Positions 6,338 through 15,712 of a stretch of 64,000 nucleotides of DNA are shown here, one piece after another. How positions within the stretch are numbered: position 1 is the first letter of the stretch; each line of letters begins with the position of its first letter. Source of the stretch: Prosthecobacter sp. (GTDB lineage: Bacteria > Verrucomicrobiota > Verrucomicrobiia > Verrucomicrobiales > Verrucomicrobiaceae); assembly GCF_014879935.1 (NCBI RefSeq), contig NZ_JACSRD010000112.1:1-64000 (forward strand), in the 5' to 3' direction. The notes beneath the pieces were generated by a model. It was given only the letters and a program-made list of their open reading frames with translations. It was not told the origin of the DNA and made no database searches. The position numbers and the translations under genes were made by a program.

Positions 6338-7450
6338 TTAGAACTGGAGGGTGAGCGGCGAGCGGCCAGTAGGAAGATGAGCGTTGGGGATGACTCCATC
6401 AGTGCCGACAAGAGACACTGAGGCGATTGCAGCATAGCCGAAGTCACCCTTTGATGAGGCCGTGCCCTCAATGGAGTATTTTGGAGAGACCTCGTCACCG
6501 GCGTCATCCCGCTTGATCCGCAACTTGCACTCTGTCCGCAGACTCAACTCATGTTTGAGCAGATCAAGGAAGGTGGCGACTTTCCAGAGGGCGATGGCAA
6601 GCAGCAGTTGGAGTCTCGCGGACTGATGTGGGCCGGGCTGATCATTCTCTCCCACGCTATCGAGACGAAGTGAGGCCAGCAGTCCGACATCAATAGAAAA
6701 TCTGACTTCGATCTTCTTGGCGGTGATGCGGGCTTTCTGGAAGATGGCTTGGCCTGACGCACTCTCGACATCGTTTTGACTGAATTTGATCCCTGGGACA
6801 GTGACTCGATTGCAGTCAAAACCAACGATGGAGGCGCTGAGAGCGCGAGGTAAACGGAGGCCAACGAACTTGATTTGCTCGTTAGAAATCTGGAAGCCGT
6901 GAATCAGTGACATCGGGTCGAGACTCATGACCAGAGGGAAGACATTTGGGATGTTTGCCACGGGCATGGACTTGCCCCCGTCAGTCATTGCCAACGTTGT
7001 CTTGATGTGGTCAGCAAGGGTGGTTTCACCACCACCTTGAGTGAAGTTTGCTTTTCCTTTCGCAAGGAAATCAGAAGCAAAGCGGTGACCGTCGATGGTT
7101 GATGCTGTGGTGAATTCCTTTTTGGTTTCTGCTTTCAAGTAAGGCAAGCCTGCAAAGGTGGGCTTCAAGCTGCCGATGTATTTGTTATCAAAACACACTT
7201 CTTCCAAGCGGTTCGCCATGGAGGCTTCGGATTCGATGAGGCAGATGAGTCCGTTTTTGCCGCTGGGGTCTGGATATAGAACGGGACCGAGGTCGGGGAA
7301 GCCGGTGGGCTGAATGAGGGAGCCTTCGTTGGAGGGTTCCAGTTCAGCAGTAATGAGGATGCGGCGGCAGCCTGCGGGAACGGTAAAGCCTCCGAAGGTG
7401 AAGGGCAGTGCAGGTGCTGGCTGTGTTGTGGGTTCGGTGGTGTTGGACAT
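6338..7450 (-). CDS. csb1: Type I-G CRISPR protein Csb1 (Cas7)
   Basis: Csb1 is the backbone (Cas7) subunit that coats the crRNA in the I-G effector. Family features seen are the early strand ILITAELEPSNEGSLIQPTG, then FPDLGPVLYPDP and LIESEASMANRLEEVCFD. The frame opens at 7525, but the upstream 25 residues overlap the end of csx17. The ATG at 7450 (MSNTTEPTTQP) is preferred, leaving 32 nt after the csx17 stop. Length 370 aa is in the normal range. Confidence 0.92.
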   Translation of the reverse strand: MSNTTEPTTQPAPALPFTFGGFTVPAGCRRILITAELEPSNEGSLIQPTGFPDLGPVLYPDPSGKNGLICLIESEASMANRLEEVCFDNKYIGSLKPTFAGLPYLKAETKKEFTTASTIDGHRFASDFLAKGKANFTQGGGETTLADHIKTTLAMTDGGKSMPVANIPNVFPLVMSLDPMSLIHGFQISNEQIKFVGLRLPRALSASIVGFDCNRVTVPGIKFSQNDVESASGQAIFQKARITAKKIEVRFSIDVGLLASLRLDSVGENDQPGPHQSARLQLLLAIALWKVATFLDLLKHELSLRTECKLRIKRDDAGDEVSPKYSIEGTASSKGDFGYAAIASVSLVGTDGVIPNAHLPTGRSPLTLQF

Positions 7451-7482
7451 GACGGATGTGTTTGTTGGAGTTGAGGTGAGAT

Positions 7483-10248
7483 TTAGGCAGAGAAAGGCAG
7501 GGTGATCGCCCGGCGGAGTTGCCACTGATCTTCCCAGGCAAGGGGGATGCAGACGGCGGCGGCGAGGCGGGCGGGATCGACGAGAGTGTCAGTGAAATTC
7601 AGGTCGGTGGGGTCGAGACGGATGACGTAGCGCCCGCTGAGAATTTCCTTTTCCTGGCGGGATTCGGCTCCCCAGGGATTCTGAACACCCCAGATGCCGA
7701 TCCAGCGTAGCGCCTCGCTCACGGCCACGGGCAGGCTGCTGGCGGAGCGTTGGCAGAGATGGGAGATCGGCTGCTGGCTGCGGCGTTTTTTCCATGCACT
7801 TCGGTTCTGTCTCTGCCACTCACACTCCAACTCCAGCAGGGTGCGCAAGGCAGCGTAGGCTAAGGGTATGGCGGGTGACGTCTTGGATTCACCGTCTTCG
7901 GCAAGATCGAGCGGCGCGGCATCGGCTGCTGCAAGAGCTTTAGCTGTCTCCGCTTCACCATCATCATCTCTGCCATCGGCCTTCTTCTCGAAGTGCCAGC
8001 CGATGAGACTGAGCGCTTCGATCCAGCGGGCGATGAGGTGATCATCCAGCTCATGATTCAGAAAGGCCATCACATCCGACAGCCGTGCCTGATGCACGCC
8101 ACGCAAGGCGGGTTGGTCGTCTTTGAGCGAGTCCATGTAACGCCGCTGGAGCACGACGGTGAGGTCGTGGCAGAGATCCGTGCCCGTCCAGACGGCTTGG
8201 TAGCTTTTTTCTTCCAGTTGCCAACGTCCAAAACTGTAGGCGAGTGGTAGCAAAGAGCCGAGCATGGGCTGAACTTTGGAGTTCCGCTTTTGATCATGTT
8301 GAAGCATCAACCCAGGGATGGATGCGATAGCACGAGCAACGCGGAACTCGGGAATTGCCTCCAGATCCTTCAAAAGCTCATGCCAATCATTAATGGGCAG
8401 TTTGTCGAAGAAAGTACCTATACCATGCACCTTCGCACGAAAGGTTTTGGAGATGGCTAGCTGGCGGCTGGCTTTGAAAATCGACTCCAGCAAGGCCATG
8501 CAATGATGCGCTGTGGGATCGAGGGCCGCTGTCTCCATTGCGGCATTGATCTCGGCCCGAACAGTGTGGGGGCCATCCTTTTCGATTTCCCCAGTTTTCT
8601 TATTTCGGCTAAAATCAAACTGATCAATAAAACAGCTCTCATCCAATGGCGAGAGGGCGCGGTTTAGCTGAGTAGCGGCTTTGTTGTTACTGGCAGCGAT
8701 GTAGCGTCCGGTTGTAATCCAAGGGACTTTACTGCCTTTCATTCTGAAGCGGAACTCCTGCCACCCTGCGAAACCAGCATCCACTCCTTGAGAGTTCATC
8801 GCCCGGACGAATTCTGCCGAAAACCGGGCTTCCTTGCCTGAAAGCCGCGCTTGAGCGTCGGTGATGAAGCTGGCGAGTTCGTCGAAGGTGGTTTTGCGAT
8901 CCCAGAGCGGAAACCACAGGGAGGAACTGGTGCCCGTTATTGTATTCTCATCATCCACCATTTCTTCGGCAGAATCGAAGACGAAAGGGAAAGCCGCGAA
9001 TCGCTTGGAGTTGGCCCCGAGCGTGCGGGACGCCCCTCCCCGCATGGCGAAGGCTCCTTCAACAGCGAGAACGTAATCAAGCGGATAGATTGGGTAATCT
9101 GACTGGACCCACCCTGAACCGATATTATATGACTTGAATGCGTCGGGGAAGAAAGGTGAAGCACCATCCTTGGGAGGAGCGTCTTCTGAGGCTAACCCAA
9201 AGAGCGAGCCTTTGACGTTGTTCTCGGCAGCCACTTTTGCAGAGAGGAAAAAGCCCCAGAAGGCTCTGAATACTTCGCTATTTCCCGCTTTACCTCGATT
9301 CAGGAACAAGGGGCTGTCCATGGGCCTTGCCGACGCTCTTGTTGTGAAAACAGAATCCATGGCTTGCGATGCCGAGTCGGGAACTTTATCCCTGAATTGC
9401 TCAAGTAGCGCGGTTCCGTTTGTTTCATCAGCTTGGAAGTCGGCGAAGAAATCACGCCCCAAGTTAAGTGACGTCAAAGCATCTGGGTGCGATGCTAGCT
9501 CATTTGCCAGCAGAGCCATAACTGCCTTTTTACCTGATTCCTTGATCTGAACTGAATACTCAGCACCGGCCATTGGAGCTAGACTGCTGAGAGCGGATTC
9601 GTCCTTGAGGTCAAAAGTGAATTCGCTTTTACCTGGAATAAACTTTTTGATCACAGAGTCGGTAAACTTGATGCAGCGCTCTAAATTTGGGCGCTGATCC
9701 GACATTGCCCCAAATAGCTTTGTACGAGCGGCGTCTGACCATGAAATTTGGACCGTAGTTTTGGGCTTCTTTTGTTTCCCGATTGTGACGATGACGGAGA
9801 TGTCATCTGTTGGTTTTAACTCATTCTCTGCCAGCTTTAACTCGAAAGGCTTTTCAGGCATCTCTGGAACTCCATCTCCCTCAGGTTTTGGAAAGCCGTG
9901 TGCTAGTAGCGCCTCTTTGTTGGCTTGCCAATAATCATGCCATGACTTCGGGGCACAGCGAAAGATGACGATTTTCTTCTCATCCATTCCACCGCCAGTG
10001 TTCCACGGCGAAAATACTGGTGTTGGCTGATAGTTCTTCTCAAAGAAATCCACCAACGACTCCATTGTGGGATACTTCGGCGAACGGAGGTAGAAGATTG
10101 CGTCATCGGGGTTCCACCAGCCTTCGGCATCGGGATCGCGGTGCTCAGGAGCGGCGCATTTCGAGACGACGCGGAGGATGCCCATGGCCTTGAGGTAGTG
10201 GCCGAGGATGTCGTGGCGGCAGCCAGGGAGTGGAATGGGTGAGGACAT
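7483..10248 (-). CDS. csx17: Type I-G CRISPR protein Csx17 (Cas8 large subunit)
   Basis: Csx17 (GSU0052 family) is the large subunit of the I-G effector. The N-terminus has the family signature LPGCRHDILGHYLKAMGILR, followed by WWNPDDAIFYLRS and PVFSPWNTGGGMDEKK. The frame opens at a TTG (10257) overlapping the cas3 stop. The ATG at 10248, 5 nt after that stop, fits the family start better (MSSPIPLPGCRHD) and gives 921 aa. It sits between cas3 and csb1, the standard order. Confidence 0.92.
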   Translation of the reverse strand: MSSPIPLPGCRHDILGHYLKAMGILRVVSKCAAPEHRDPDAEGWWNPDDAIFYLRSPKYPTMESLVDFFEKNYQPTPVFSPWNTGGGMDEKKIVIFRCAPKSWHDYWQANKEALLAHGFPKPEGDGVPEMPEKPFELKLAENELKPTDDISVIVTIGKQKKPKTTVQISWSDAARTKLFGAMSDQRPNLERCIKFTDSVIKKFIPGKSEFTFDLKDESALSSLAPMAGAEYSVQIKESGKKAVMALLANELASHPDALTSLNLGRDFFADFQADETNGTALLEQFRDKVPDSASQAMDSVFTTRASARPMDSPLFLNRGKAGNSEVFRAFWGFFLSAKVAAENNVKGSLFGLASEDAPPKDGASPFFPDAFKSYNIGSGWVQSDYPIYPLDYVLAVEGAFAMRGGASRTLGANSKRFAAFPFVFDSAEEMVDDENTITGTSSSLWFPLWDRKTTFDELASFITDAQARLSGKEARFSAEFVRAMNSQGVDAGFAGWQEFRFRMKGSKVPWITTGRYIAASNNKAATQLNRALSPLDESCFIDQFDFSRNKKTGEIEKDGPHTVRAEINAAMETAALDPTAHHCMALLESIFKASRQLAISKTFRAKVHGIGTFFDKLPINDWHELLKDLEAIPEFRVARAIASIPGLMLQHDQKRNSKVQPMLGSLLPLAYSFGRWQLEEKSYQAVWTGTDLCHDLTVVLQRRYMDSLKDDQPALRGVHQARLSDVMAFLNHELDDHLIARWIEALSLIGWHFEKKADGRDDDGEAETAKALAAADAAPLDLAEDGESKTSPAIPLAYAALRTLLELECEWQRQNRSAWKKRRSQQPISHLCQRSASSLPVAVSEALRWIGIWGVQNPWGAESRQEKEILSGRYVIRLDPTDLNFTDTLVDPARLAAAVCIPLAWEDQWQLRRAITLPFSA

Positions 10249-10253
10249 GGAGT

Positions 10254-12959
10254 TCAAGCAGTTGGGGTGTCCTTGGCGAGAATGGATGCGCGGATGTCCG
10301 CAGCACGGAAGAGAGACTCGAGATAGGCGAGGCGGAAGGGTCCGTAATGTTCCAGGAGTCGCAGGACGCCACGGGTGTAACTTTCGTTGCCATCGGCATC
10401 GCGGCCCATTTTGCGGCCGTCGGTGGAGAGTGTGGTGGGGCCGAGGGTTTCAGTGCCGATTTGCACGGCTTCCAAGGTGTCGCCGTTAGCGATGCCTCGG
10501 ACAGAATCGGCGTCTTTGGCCTCTTTGTGGTTCTTGGGTAGTTCGTCGCGCAGGACTTTCCGCACATGACCATGGTGGGCCATGATAAGGTATTCGGATA
10601 GGAGGCTGGTGATGGGGCGGGCGGTGCCTGGACCGTGCTTCGCTATCTCTGACTGCCGGAAGGCTAGCGCGGAAGCGACTTCATGGGCGATGCCTGGTTT
10701 GAAGCTGCGACGGAGTTTTGTGATCTCACGCTTTAGTTCAGTGCCGGTAAACTTGGGGTTTCCGTCAACGTCTTTGAGTTTGAGGCTGTCCGACAATTGA
10801 AATTTGGCAAGAGGCTGATGCTCAGAAGGAATGACGATGTTGGCCTCATTGAGTGCCTTGATGGCTGCGTCTCTCCATGAAGCGTGGTTTTTGCCGAGAT
10901 CGTGCCAGTGGATGCCCTGAGCGCAGGCTTGACGTTCTTCAGGCAAGAGGAGATCGGTAGGCAGTTCTCGGAGGATGCCATCAAAGGCAGAATGCACTTC
11001 TTGTGTGTGTTTTGAGATGCTTCGCCATCCGTTTTCGAGGCTGGATAGCATGTCTTCGTCCGACATTGTAGGGCGGGGCTCGAAGAGATCAGAGACAGGC
11101 TGATCTTTCTCATTCCCCGTCCAACCGGCATCCACGGAGTAGCCGCCCGCTGTGGATGGAAGCAGGATGGTCATGCCGGGATACACATCACTGTCTCTGA
11201 CGCTGATCCAGCCTGCCTCTTTGCCTCGCCAGACCCAGCCTTTGCTGAGAATGGCGCGGGCATCCTTGACCTTGCCGAAAGGCACGGAGCAAAGTTCCTG
11301 GCGCTGGAAATCGGGTTGGTAGTTATGATCGGGCTTGGAGCCATCCCATTCACGCCAGAGCACTTGGAAGTCGGTGTCAGTATCGGTGCCGCGAACGAAG
11401 GGTGAGACATCGGTGAACCCCAAGGAAAGATTGGCATCCGTGTCGAAGAAGTCGAGCAACTCGTGGCGCTGAAGCGAGTAGGGGCAACGCTCGATGGACT
11501 TCTCAATAGCGGGCTGGATGCGCTCTAGTCCTCGTGGGGATGCGTCGGTTTTTAGGGACTTGAGAGCGGTGAATGCGTCGTGACACTTTTCCCAATTGTA
11601 AGGGAGGTGGGCAATGGTGGCCGTTTTCGTCTCGTCCGCCATTTGCTCCTTAGTGCGCTTGGCTCCGTCTCTGGGGTCGGGAGCTTCTATGCCAAGCACG
11701 ACAGCCTGTGGGTCATAGTTGAGTTCATTGAACTCGCCATTGCGATTCAGTCTGCCCAAACGCTGAACGATGGATGCCAGCGGTGCGATTTCCGTCCAGA
11801 GAATGGCGCTCGAAACGTCCACGCCAGCTTCGATGACCTGGGTGGCTATCACTATCTGGCTGGAGTGTGCTGCTTTCAGCCGTTGAGTTTGCTCAAGGCG
11901 CTCGTTGGGCCGGAAACGCGAGTGCATGAGGAGCAGGTCTTCGGCGTGGTTCTCACCTAGCGCCGCTTTGATGGCGGCATAAACGCGGACTGCACGGTCC
12001 ACGGTGTTTACGATGATCAGTGTCCGGCGGGGGATGTCAGCGGGAGCTTGCTGCAAACTTTGCACCATTTCACGATGATGCTTCACAATGTCTGCGATGA
12101 GCTTGGCATCTGGCTGCTTGTCTTTGCTGCCAAAGTTCTTGTCCTGCTTTGGTACGAGTTTCTTTCTGGCTCCCAATCGTTGAGCGATTGGACCGCTGGT
12201 GGCGATCTTTTCATCTTTGAGATTGAAGATGAAATCGGTGGGGCGTTCTATATCACGCCACTCGCGGGTTTTGAGCAGCTCTGCATTAACCGTGGCAGAG
12301 GCATACCAAGTGACCGAGCGGCTGCCGGGCATTGAGCCGAACAGCCCCGGCCCTTCGCGGCGAAATGCTTCTAACTGACATGCCGTGCTCAGCCCTGGCC
12401 CCATGAGTTGCGTTTCATCCAGCACCCAGAGGCAGTCGTTGTTCAGCAAGCCGAAGTGCATCGGCCAGCGGTAGCGGCTCATGCCGTAGCCGCGATTCAG
12501 GGCGCGAGAAAGCAGCATGTCCTGGGTGCCGATGAGGATGGCGTCGCGTTCGGGATGCAGGTCCCACGGTTCGGTTTCCTCGCCACCCATGAGGATGTGG
12601 ACTTTAGGATGTTCGCCTCTGATGAGTCCTGCGCCGGCGAGGTTGGTGATCCATTTCTCGGCCTCACCCGCCGTTTGCTCCACCAGCGTGCGCATGGGCA
12701 GGCAATAGACGAGGCGGCGGGGCCAAGTGGAGTTGGGTTGCTGTCGGTTCCAAAGCCACGAAAGAACGACGGCAGCGGTCTTGCCCAGGCCAGTGGGGAC
12801 GCTGATCAGGCGGCTTTCGCACGGACCAGACGACCGGAGCCAATCGCTTTCACTTTGGCCTTGCTGCTGTTTGCCACAGGCGAGGCGCTTTTGGTAGTCG
12901 TAAGGCTGGCGTTTGTCATCGAACGCAGCGGAGAAGAAGGTTTTGAAGTCTTCGGGCAT
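10254..12959 (-). CDS. cas3: Type I-G Cas3 helicase-nuclease, HD domain at C-terminus
   Basis: Cas3 unwinds and degrades target DNA. The 901-aa protein starts with an SF2 helicase: P-loop SVPTGLGKT (53-61), DETQ at 181-184 in place of DEAH, IVIATQVIEAGVDVSS (369-384) and QRLGRLNRNG (399-408). The HD nuclease follows, with IHWHDLGKNHASW (HD at 686-687) and YLIMAHHGHVRK further on. The helicase-then-HD order is that of type I-G Cas3. The ATG at 12959 lies 6 nt after the PDDEXK gene stop. Confidence 0.94.
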   Translation of the reverse strand: MPEDFKTFFSAAFDDKRQPYDYQKRLACGKQQQGQSESDWLRSSGPCESRLISVPTGLGKTAAVVLSWLWNRQQPNSTWPRRLVYCLPMRTLVEQTAGEAEKWITNLAGAGLIRGEHPKVHILMGGEETEPWDLHPERDAILIGTQDMLLSRALNRGYGMSRYRWPMHFGLLNNDCLWVLDETQLMGPGLSTACQLEAFRREGPGLFGSMPGSRSVTWYASATVNAELLKTREWRDIERPTDFIFNLKDEKIATSGPIAQRLGARKKLVPKQDKNFGSKDKQPDAKLIADIVKHHREMVQSLQQAPADIPRRTLIIVNTVDRAVRVYAAIKAALGENHAEDLLLMHSRFRPNERLEQTQRLKAAHSSQIVIATQVIEAGVDVSSAILWTEIAPLASIVQRLGRLNRNGEFNELNYDPQAVVLGIEAPDPRDGAKRTKEQMADETKTATIAHLPYNWEKCHDAFTALKSLKTDASPRGLERIQPAIEKSIERCPYSLQRHELLDFFDTDANLSLGFTDVSPFVRGTDTDTDFQVLWREWDGSKPDHNYQPDFQRQELCSVPFGKVKDARAILSKGWVWRGKEAGWISVRDSDVYPGMTILLPSTAGGYSVDAGWTGNEKDQPVSDLFEPRPTMSDEDMLSSLENGWRSISKHTQEVHSAFDGILRELPTDLLLPEERQACAQGIHWHDLGKNHASWRDAAIKALNEANIVIPSEHQPLAKFQLSDSLKLKDVDGNPKFTGTELKREITKLRRSFKPGIAHEVASALAFRQSEIAKHGPGTARPITSLLSEYLIMAHHGHVRKVLRDELPKNHKEAKDADSVRGIANGDTLEAVQIGTETLGPTTLSTDGRKMGRDADGNESYTRGVLRLLEHYGPFRLAYLESLFRAADIRASILAKDTPTA

Positions 12960-12965
12960 GGCGAG

Positions 12966-14132
12966 TCAGGCTTCGGAGGGTTGATTTTGCAGCCAGGCGG
13001 CGGTGTCTCGCTCGATGAGGGCTTGCAGATCCTCGGGCTTGGGGAGGGCGACGAGATAGCGTGAGACGAAGAGTTCCTGGTCCAGCCCGGCGGTGGCGTA
13101 GTCCACGCGGGTTTGCTTCTTGTCGGTGCAGAGGATGAGTCCGACGGGCGGCTGATCGCCAGGGGCCAGCATGTTGTCCTTCCAGTAGTTGAGGTAGAAG
13201 TTCATCTGGCCCGCATCGCCATGTTTGAAGGGGCGGACTTTGAGGTCGATGAGCAGATGGCAGCGGAGGAGGCGGTGGTAGAAGACGAGGTCGAGGTAAT
13301 CATGCTCGTCGCCGACGGTGACGCGTTTTTGCCGGGCCTCGAAGCAGAAGCCGGTGCCGAGTTCGAGCAAGAAGGACTGCAAGTGATCGAGGAGAGCTGT
13401 TTCGAGGTCTTTCTCCAGGTAGTGCGGCTTTTCGGCCAGCCCGACGAACTCGAGAATGTAGGGATCACGGATGAGATCGGCGATTTGCCCGGGTGTTTCG
13501 AGTGCCTGCTGGCGGGCGTGCTCAAGGACGGCCCGTTTGTCGGTGGAAAGGCCGGTGCGCTCGTAGAGCAGGGAGCCGATCTGGCGCTGGAGATCACGCA
13601 CGACCCAATTTCCTTTCAAGCACTCGTTTTCATAGAAAGCACGCTTCCAGGGGTCGTCGATGCGAATGAATTCGAGGAAATGAGTCCATGACAACCGCAA
13701 CAGAACCTGAGCGGGCAAGGGCGTGGGGGCGGCTCCTGCTCCAGCATCGGCGGGCTGCGGCGGTGCTTCAGTGGCAGGGGCGGTCAAAAGGCCAATCGGT
13801 GATTGGCCTTTTTGAAGGTGGGTCAGCAGGGCTTGAAATTGGCCAATCGCTGATTGGCCCATTTGGGGATAGGTGCGGTAGAAAGTGCGGCAACCTTTGA
13901 GAGTGCTGAGTCCGAGTCCGGTCATGCCTTTGGCGGCAAGATCGTCGCAGAGGTTCCGCAGCATTCGCTCGCCATAGGCAGCCCGGTCGTCGCCGTGCTG
14001 CTCGAACTCAACAATGAGGCAGCCGACCGTCCAATTGCGAAGGACGTGGAGGTGATTGACGGCCTTGGCCGTGCCGCGAAGAGCAGCGCTGTGAACGTTA
14101 CTGACGGTGGAAAGCAGGTCGGTGTAATTCAT
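12966..14132 (-). CDS. PDDEXK nuclease of the YhcG/DUF1016 family, first gene of the cas operon
   Basis: The N-terminal half is the DUF1016 winged-helix type region (VGCLIVEFEQHGDDRAAYGE, then GLSTLKGCRTFYRTYPQ). The C-terminal half is a PD-(D/E)xK nuclease with EHDYLDLVFYHRLLRCHLLI followed by DLKVRPFKHGDAGQMNFYL. The ATG at 14132 (MNYTDLLSTVSNVHS) gives 388 aa; an upstream TTG at 14159 is less likely. Only 6 nt separate it from cas3, so it should share the cas transcript. Such nucleases are common mobile or defence-island genes. A link to CRISPR function is not established and may be chance. Confidence 0.85.
   Translation of the reverse strand: MNYTDLLSTVSNVHSAALRGTAKAVNHLHVLRNWTVGCLIVEFEQHGDDRAAYGERMLRNLCDDLAAKGMTGLGLSTLKGCRTFYRTYPQMGQSAIGQFQALLTHLQKGQSPIGLLTAPATEAPPQPADAGAGAAPTPLPAQVLLRLSWTHFLEFIRIDDPWKRAFYENECLKGNWVVRDLQRQIGSLLYERTGLSTDKRAVLEHARQQALETPGQIADLIRDPYILEFVGLAEKPHYLEKDLETALLDHLQSFLLELGTGFCFEARQKRVTVGDEHDYLDLVFYHRLLRCHLLIDLKVRPFKHGDAGQMNFYLNYWKDNMLAPGDQPPVGLILCTDKKQTRVDYATAGLDQELFVSRYLVALPKPEDLQALIERDTAAWLQNQPSEA
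13786..13859. repeat. Two hairpins built from GGCCAATC units inside the PDDEXK gene
   Basis: 13786-13812 reads AAAAGGCCAATC-GGT-GATTGGCCTTTT, a perfect 12-bp stem with a 3-nt loop. 13841-13859 repeats the core, GGCCAATC-GCT-GATTGGCC. Both lie in the variable linker after the DUF1016 domain and read as QSAIGQ and GQSPIG. The first would look like an intrinsic terminator on either strand. Confidence 0.8.
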
Positions 14133-14329
14133 GGCTGGAATCGAGGCTTGACGATCCAAACTGGGACTGTATCGGTAAAAGTCAATACTTCCCTAAAACC
14201 CATCAATCTACAATGAAATGTTCTTTCCATGATCCCGCACCGATGACGCTTGTCAGCGGTGTTCAAGGTGATGGCCCCGTTGAAGGATTGTTGACTGCTG
14301 GGTGGCCTTCCATGCCTCTGAGCACTCTC

Positions 14330-14349
14330 CGCGCTCCTTCGGGAGCGCG
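14330..14349. terminator. Stem-loop CGCGCTCC-TTCG-GGAGCGCG in the gap before the small divergent pair
   Basis: A perfect 8-bp GC-rich stem with a TTCG tetraloop, downstream of the leftward gene ending at 14386. There is no strong T-run on the minus strand (CCCCTTTCTC lies on the plus side). The rest of 14133-14385 shows no gene; it must hold the promoter of the leftward cas operon. Confidence 0.45.
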
Positions 14350-14385
14350 GCCCCTTTCTCATCCTCCCAGCCGCATCTGGCAGGC

Positions 14386-14652
14386 TCAGGCGGCGGCCAG
14401 TTCGAGGGCCTCCACCTCGGCGATTTCGATGCGTTTCGAGGTCGCCGGAATGCCGCGAGGCAGGCGAACCGGGATTTCCTCGCTGACGCCATCCACGGTG
14501 AGGGTGACGACGCCTTCCGAGGCGGAACTGCTGAAGGTTTCCTTCAAAATGAGGAAGTCTGGTCCCATCTGGGCCACAGGCACCTCCACCCCACCGAGGC
14601 GCAGGATCATGCGCACGATGGAGGAGTGGCCGATGGAATTTTGAGCTGCCAT
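14386..14652 (-). CDS. Small conserved hypothetical protein, partner of kinase-like gene
   Basis: The protein is 88 aa if started at 14652 or 74 aa from the ATG at 14610 (MILRLGGVEVPVAQMGPDFL). It is rich in beta strands and ends EIAEVEALELAAA. I recall similar short proteins next to small kinase-like genes in planctomycetes and verrucomicrobia, but no function is known. The upstream start overlaps the divergent gene's ATG in a CATG, so the inner start is more plausible, as it leaves 40 bp for transcription signals. Confidence 0.65.
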   Translation of the reverse strand: MAAQNSIGHSSIVRMILRLGGVEVPVAQMGPDFLILKETFSSSASEGVVTLTVDGVSEEIPVRLPRGIPATSKRIEIAEVEALELAAA

Positions 14653-15148
14653 GTGGAAGAAAGATTTGCTGCCTGATGCTGAAGCCTACGCCTGGAGGCG
14701 AGGGCTGGAGCTGAGCGGACGGCTCGGGGACGGCGCTGATGGTAATGTCTGGAAGGTGCGCGGCAAGCGCAAGCGTGTCTCGTGGGCGCTGAAATTGCAG
14801 GCCGGGACGGCAGGCTACCAGAGGGAACGAGACTGCTACGAGCGCCTGGGCGAGCATGGAGTGAGCGAGATCGCCGGATTTCATGTGCCGCAGCTCATCC
14901 GCAGCGATGACGAATCGAACGCCATCGAGATGTCCATCGTGAGCCGCCCTTTCATGCTGGACTTTGCCCAGGCGTATCTGGATGAGGTGCCAGAATTCCC
15001 TGACGAGGTGTGGGAGGAGCGACTGGAGACGTGGCAGGAGATCTATGCGGAGGACTGGCCTCAGGTAAGCCGTGCTCTCCGGGAGCTGCGATGCCTCGGG
15101 ATTCACTACCTGGATGTGCATCGTCAAAACATCGCGCTGGCTGGATGA
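14651..15148 (+). CDS. Small protein-kinase-like fold protein
   Basis: The 165-aa protein has GRLGDGADGNVWKVRGK (a glycine-loop-like segment), WALKLQ (candidate ATP-binding Lys) and GIHYLDVHRQNIAL, which resembles a kinase catalytic loop with Asp and Asn in place but no HRD triad and no DFG after it, because the protein ends there. The family may be a reduced kinase or an inactive relative. It is divergent from the 88-aa gene with starts overlapping at CATG, suggesting a functional pair. Confidence 0.7.
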   Translation: MWKKDLLPDAEAYAWRRGLELSGRLGDGADGNVWKVRGKRKRVSWALKLQAGTAGYQRERDCYERLGEHGVSEIAGFHVPQLIRSDDESNAIEMSIVSRPFMLDFAQAYLDEVPEFPDEVWEERLETWQEIYAEDWPQVSRALRELRCLGIHYLDVHRQNIALAG

Positions 15149-15272
15149 CCACATTCCTGTCTCGCCCACAGGCAGCAGAGAATTCATTTCCTGAGATCGT
15201 CGCATGGAATTCACGATGACATTCAAGTCGTAATCTGAGCAATCGTCCATAAGTTTATTATGGTGATCTGGT

Positions 15273-15608
15273 TCACACCGCCATGACGCGGACGCGCTCT
15301 GGGTTGGCTTCGAGGATTTGCAGGTGCGTTCCCTCGGGGAGGAGGACTTGCAGCGGCTGCGGCCAGGGAACGATGGCCGTCTGGCCGCGTTCCAGCCGGA
15401 TGAGCGGCTCGTCGGGCGAGGGTTTTTCGAGATAGGTGACCACAGGACGCGGAAACCCCGCGTTCTGGCGAACGCGCCTGCACGCCAGGCTGCCCGCCGC
15501 CGTCATGCCCAGCAAGGCGGCGAGCAGGGCCAGTCCGGCCATGCCCGCGAGGACCGTCCCGACCAGGCAGAACGCAAAGAATGCTTCAAGCGGCTGAGGA
15601 TGTTTCAT
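15273..15608 (-). CDS. Hypothetical membrane protein
   Basis: From the ATG at 15608 (MKHPQPLEAFFAFCLVGTVL) the 111-aa protein has one long hydrophobic hairpin or two membrane segments (residues 8-45) and a soluble C-terminal strand region ending QILEANPERVRVMAV. No family recognised. The gap 15149-15272 upstream of the stop holds a small CCATAA-GTTTA-TTATGG inverted repeat (15247-15263) and nothing else visible. Confidence 0.6.
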   Translation of the reverse strand: MKHPQPLEAFFAFCLVGTVLAGMAGLALLAALLGMTAAGSLACRRVRQNAGFPRPVVTYLEKPSPDEPLIRLERGQTAIVPWPQPLQVLLPEGTHLQILEANPERVRVMAV

Positions 15609-15712
15609 GATGCGTGATTTCAAAAACTGACCCCGCCCGCAGCGATGCGGGCGGGACTTCCAAGCACTGACCCACTGACTCTCTGGCTCACTGACCCACC
15701 GGCTCCTCCAGG

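Noticed and set aside
14129-15250. A 373-codon minus-strand frame
   Set aside because: It overlaps both the kinase-like gene and the 88-aa gene. Its sequence has no family features and its composition is that of a shadow frame.
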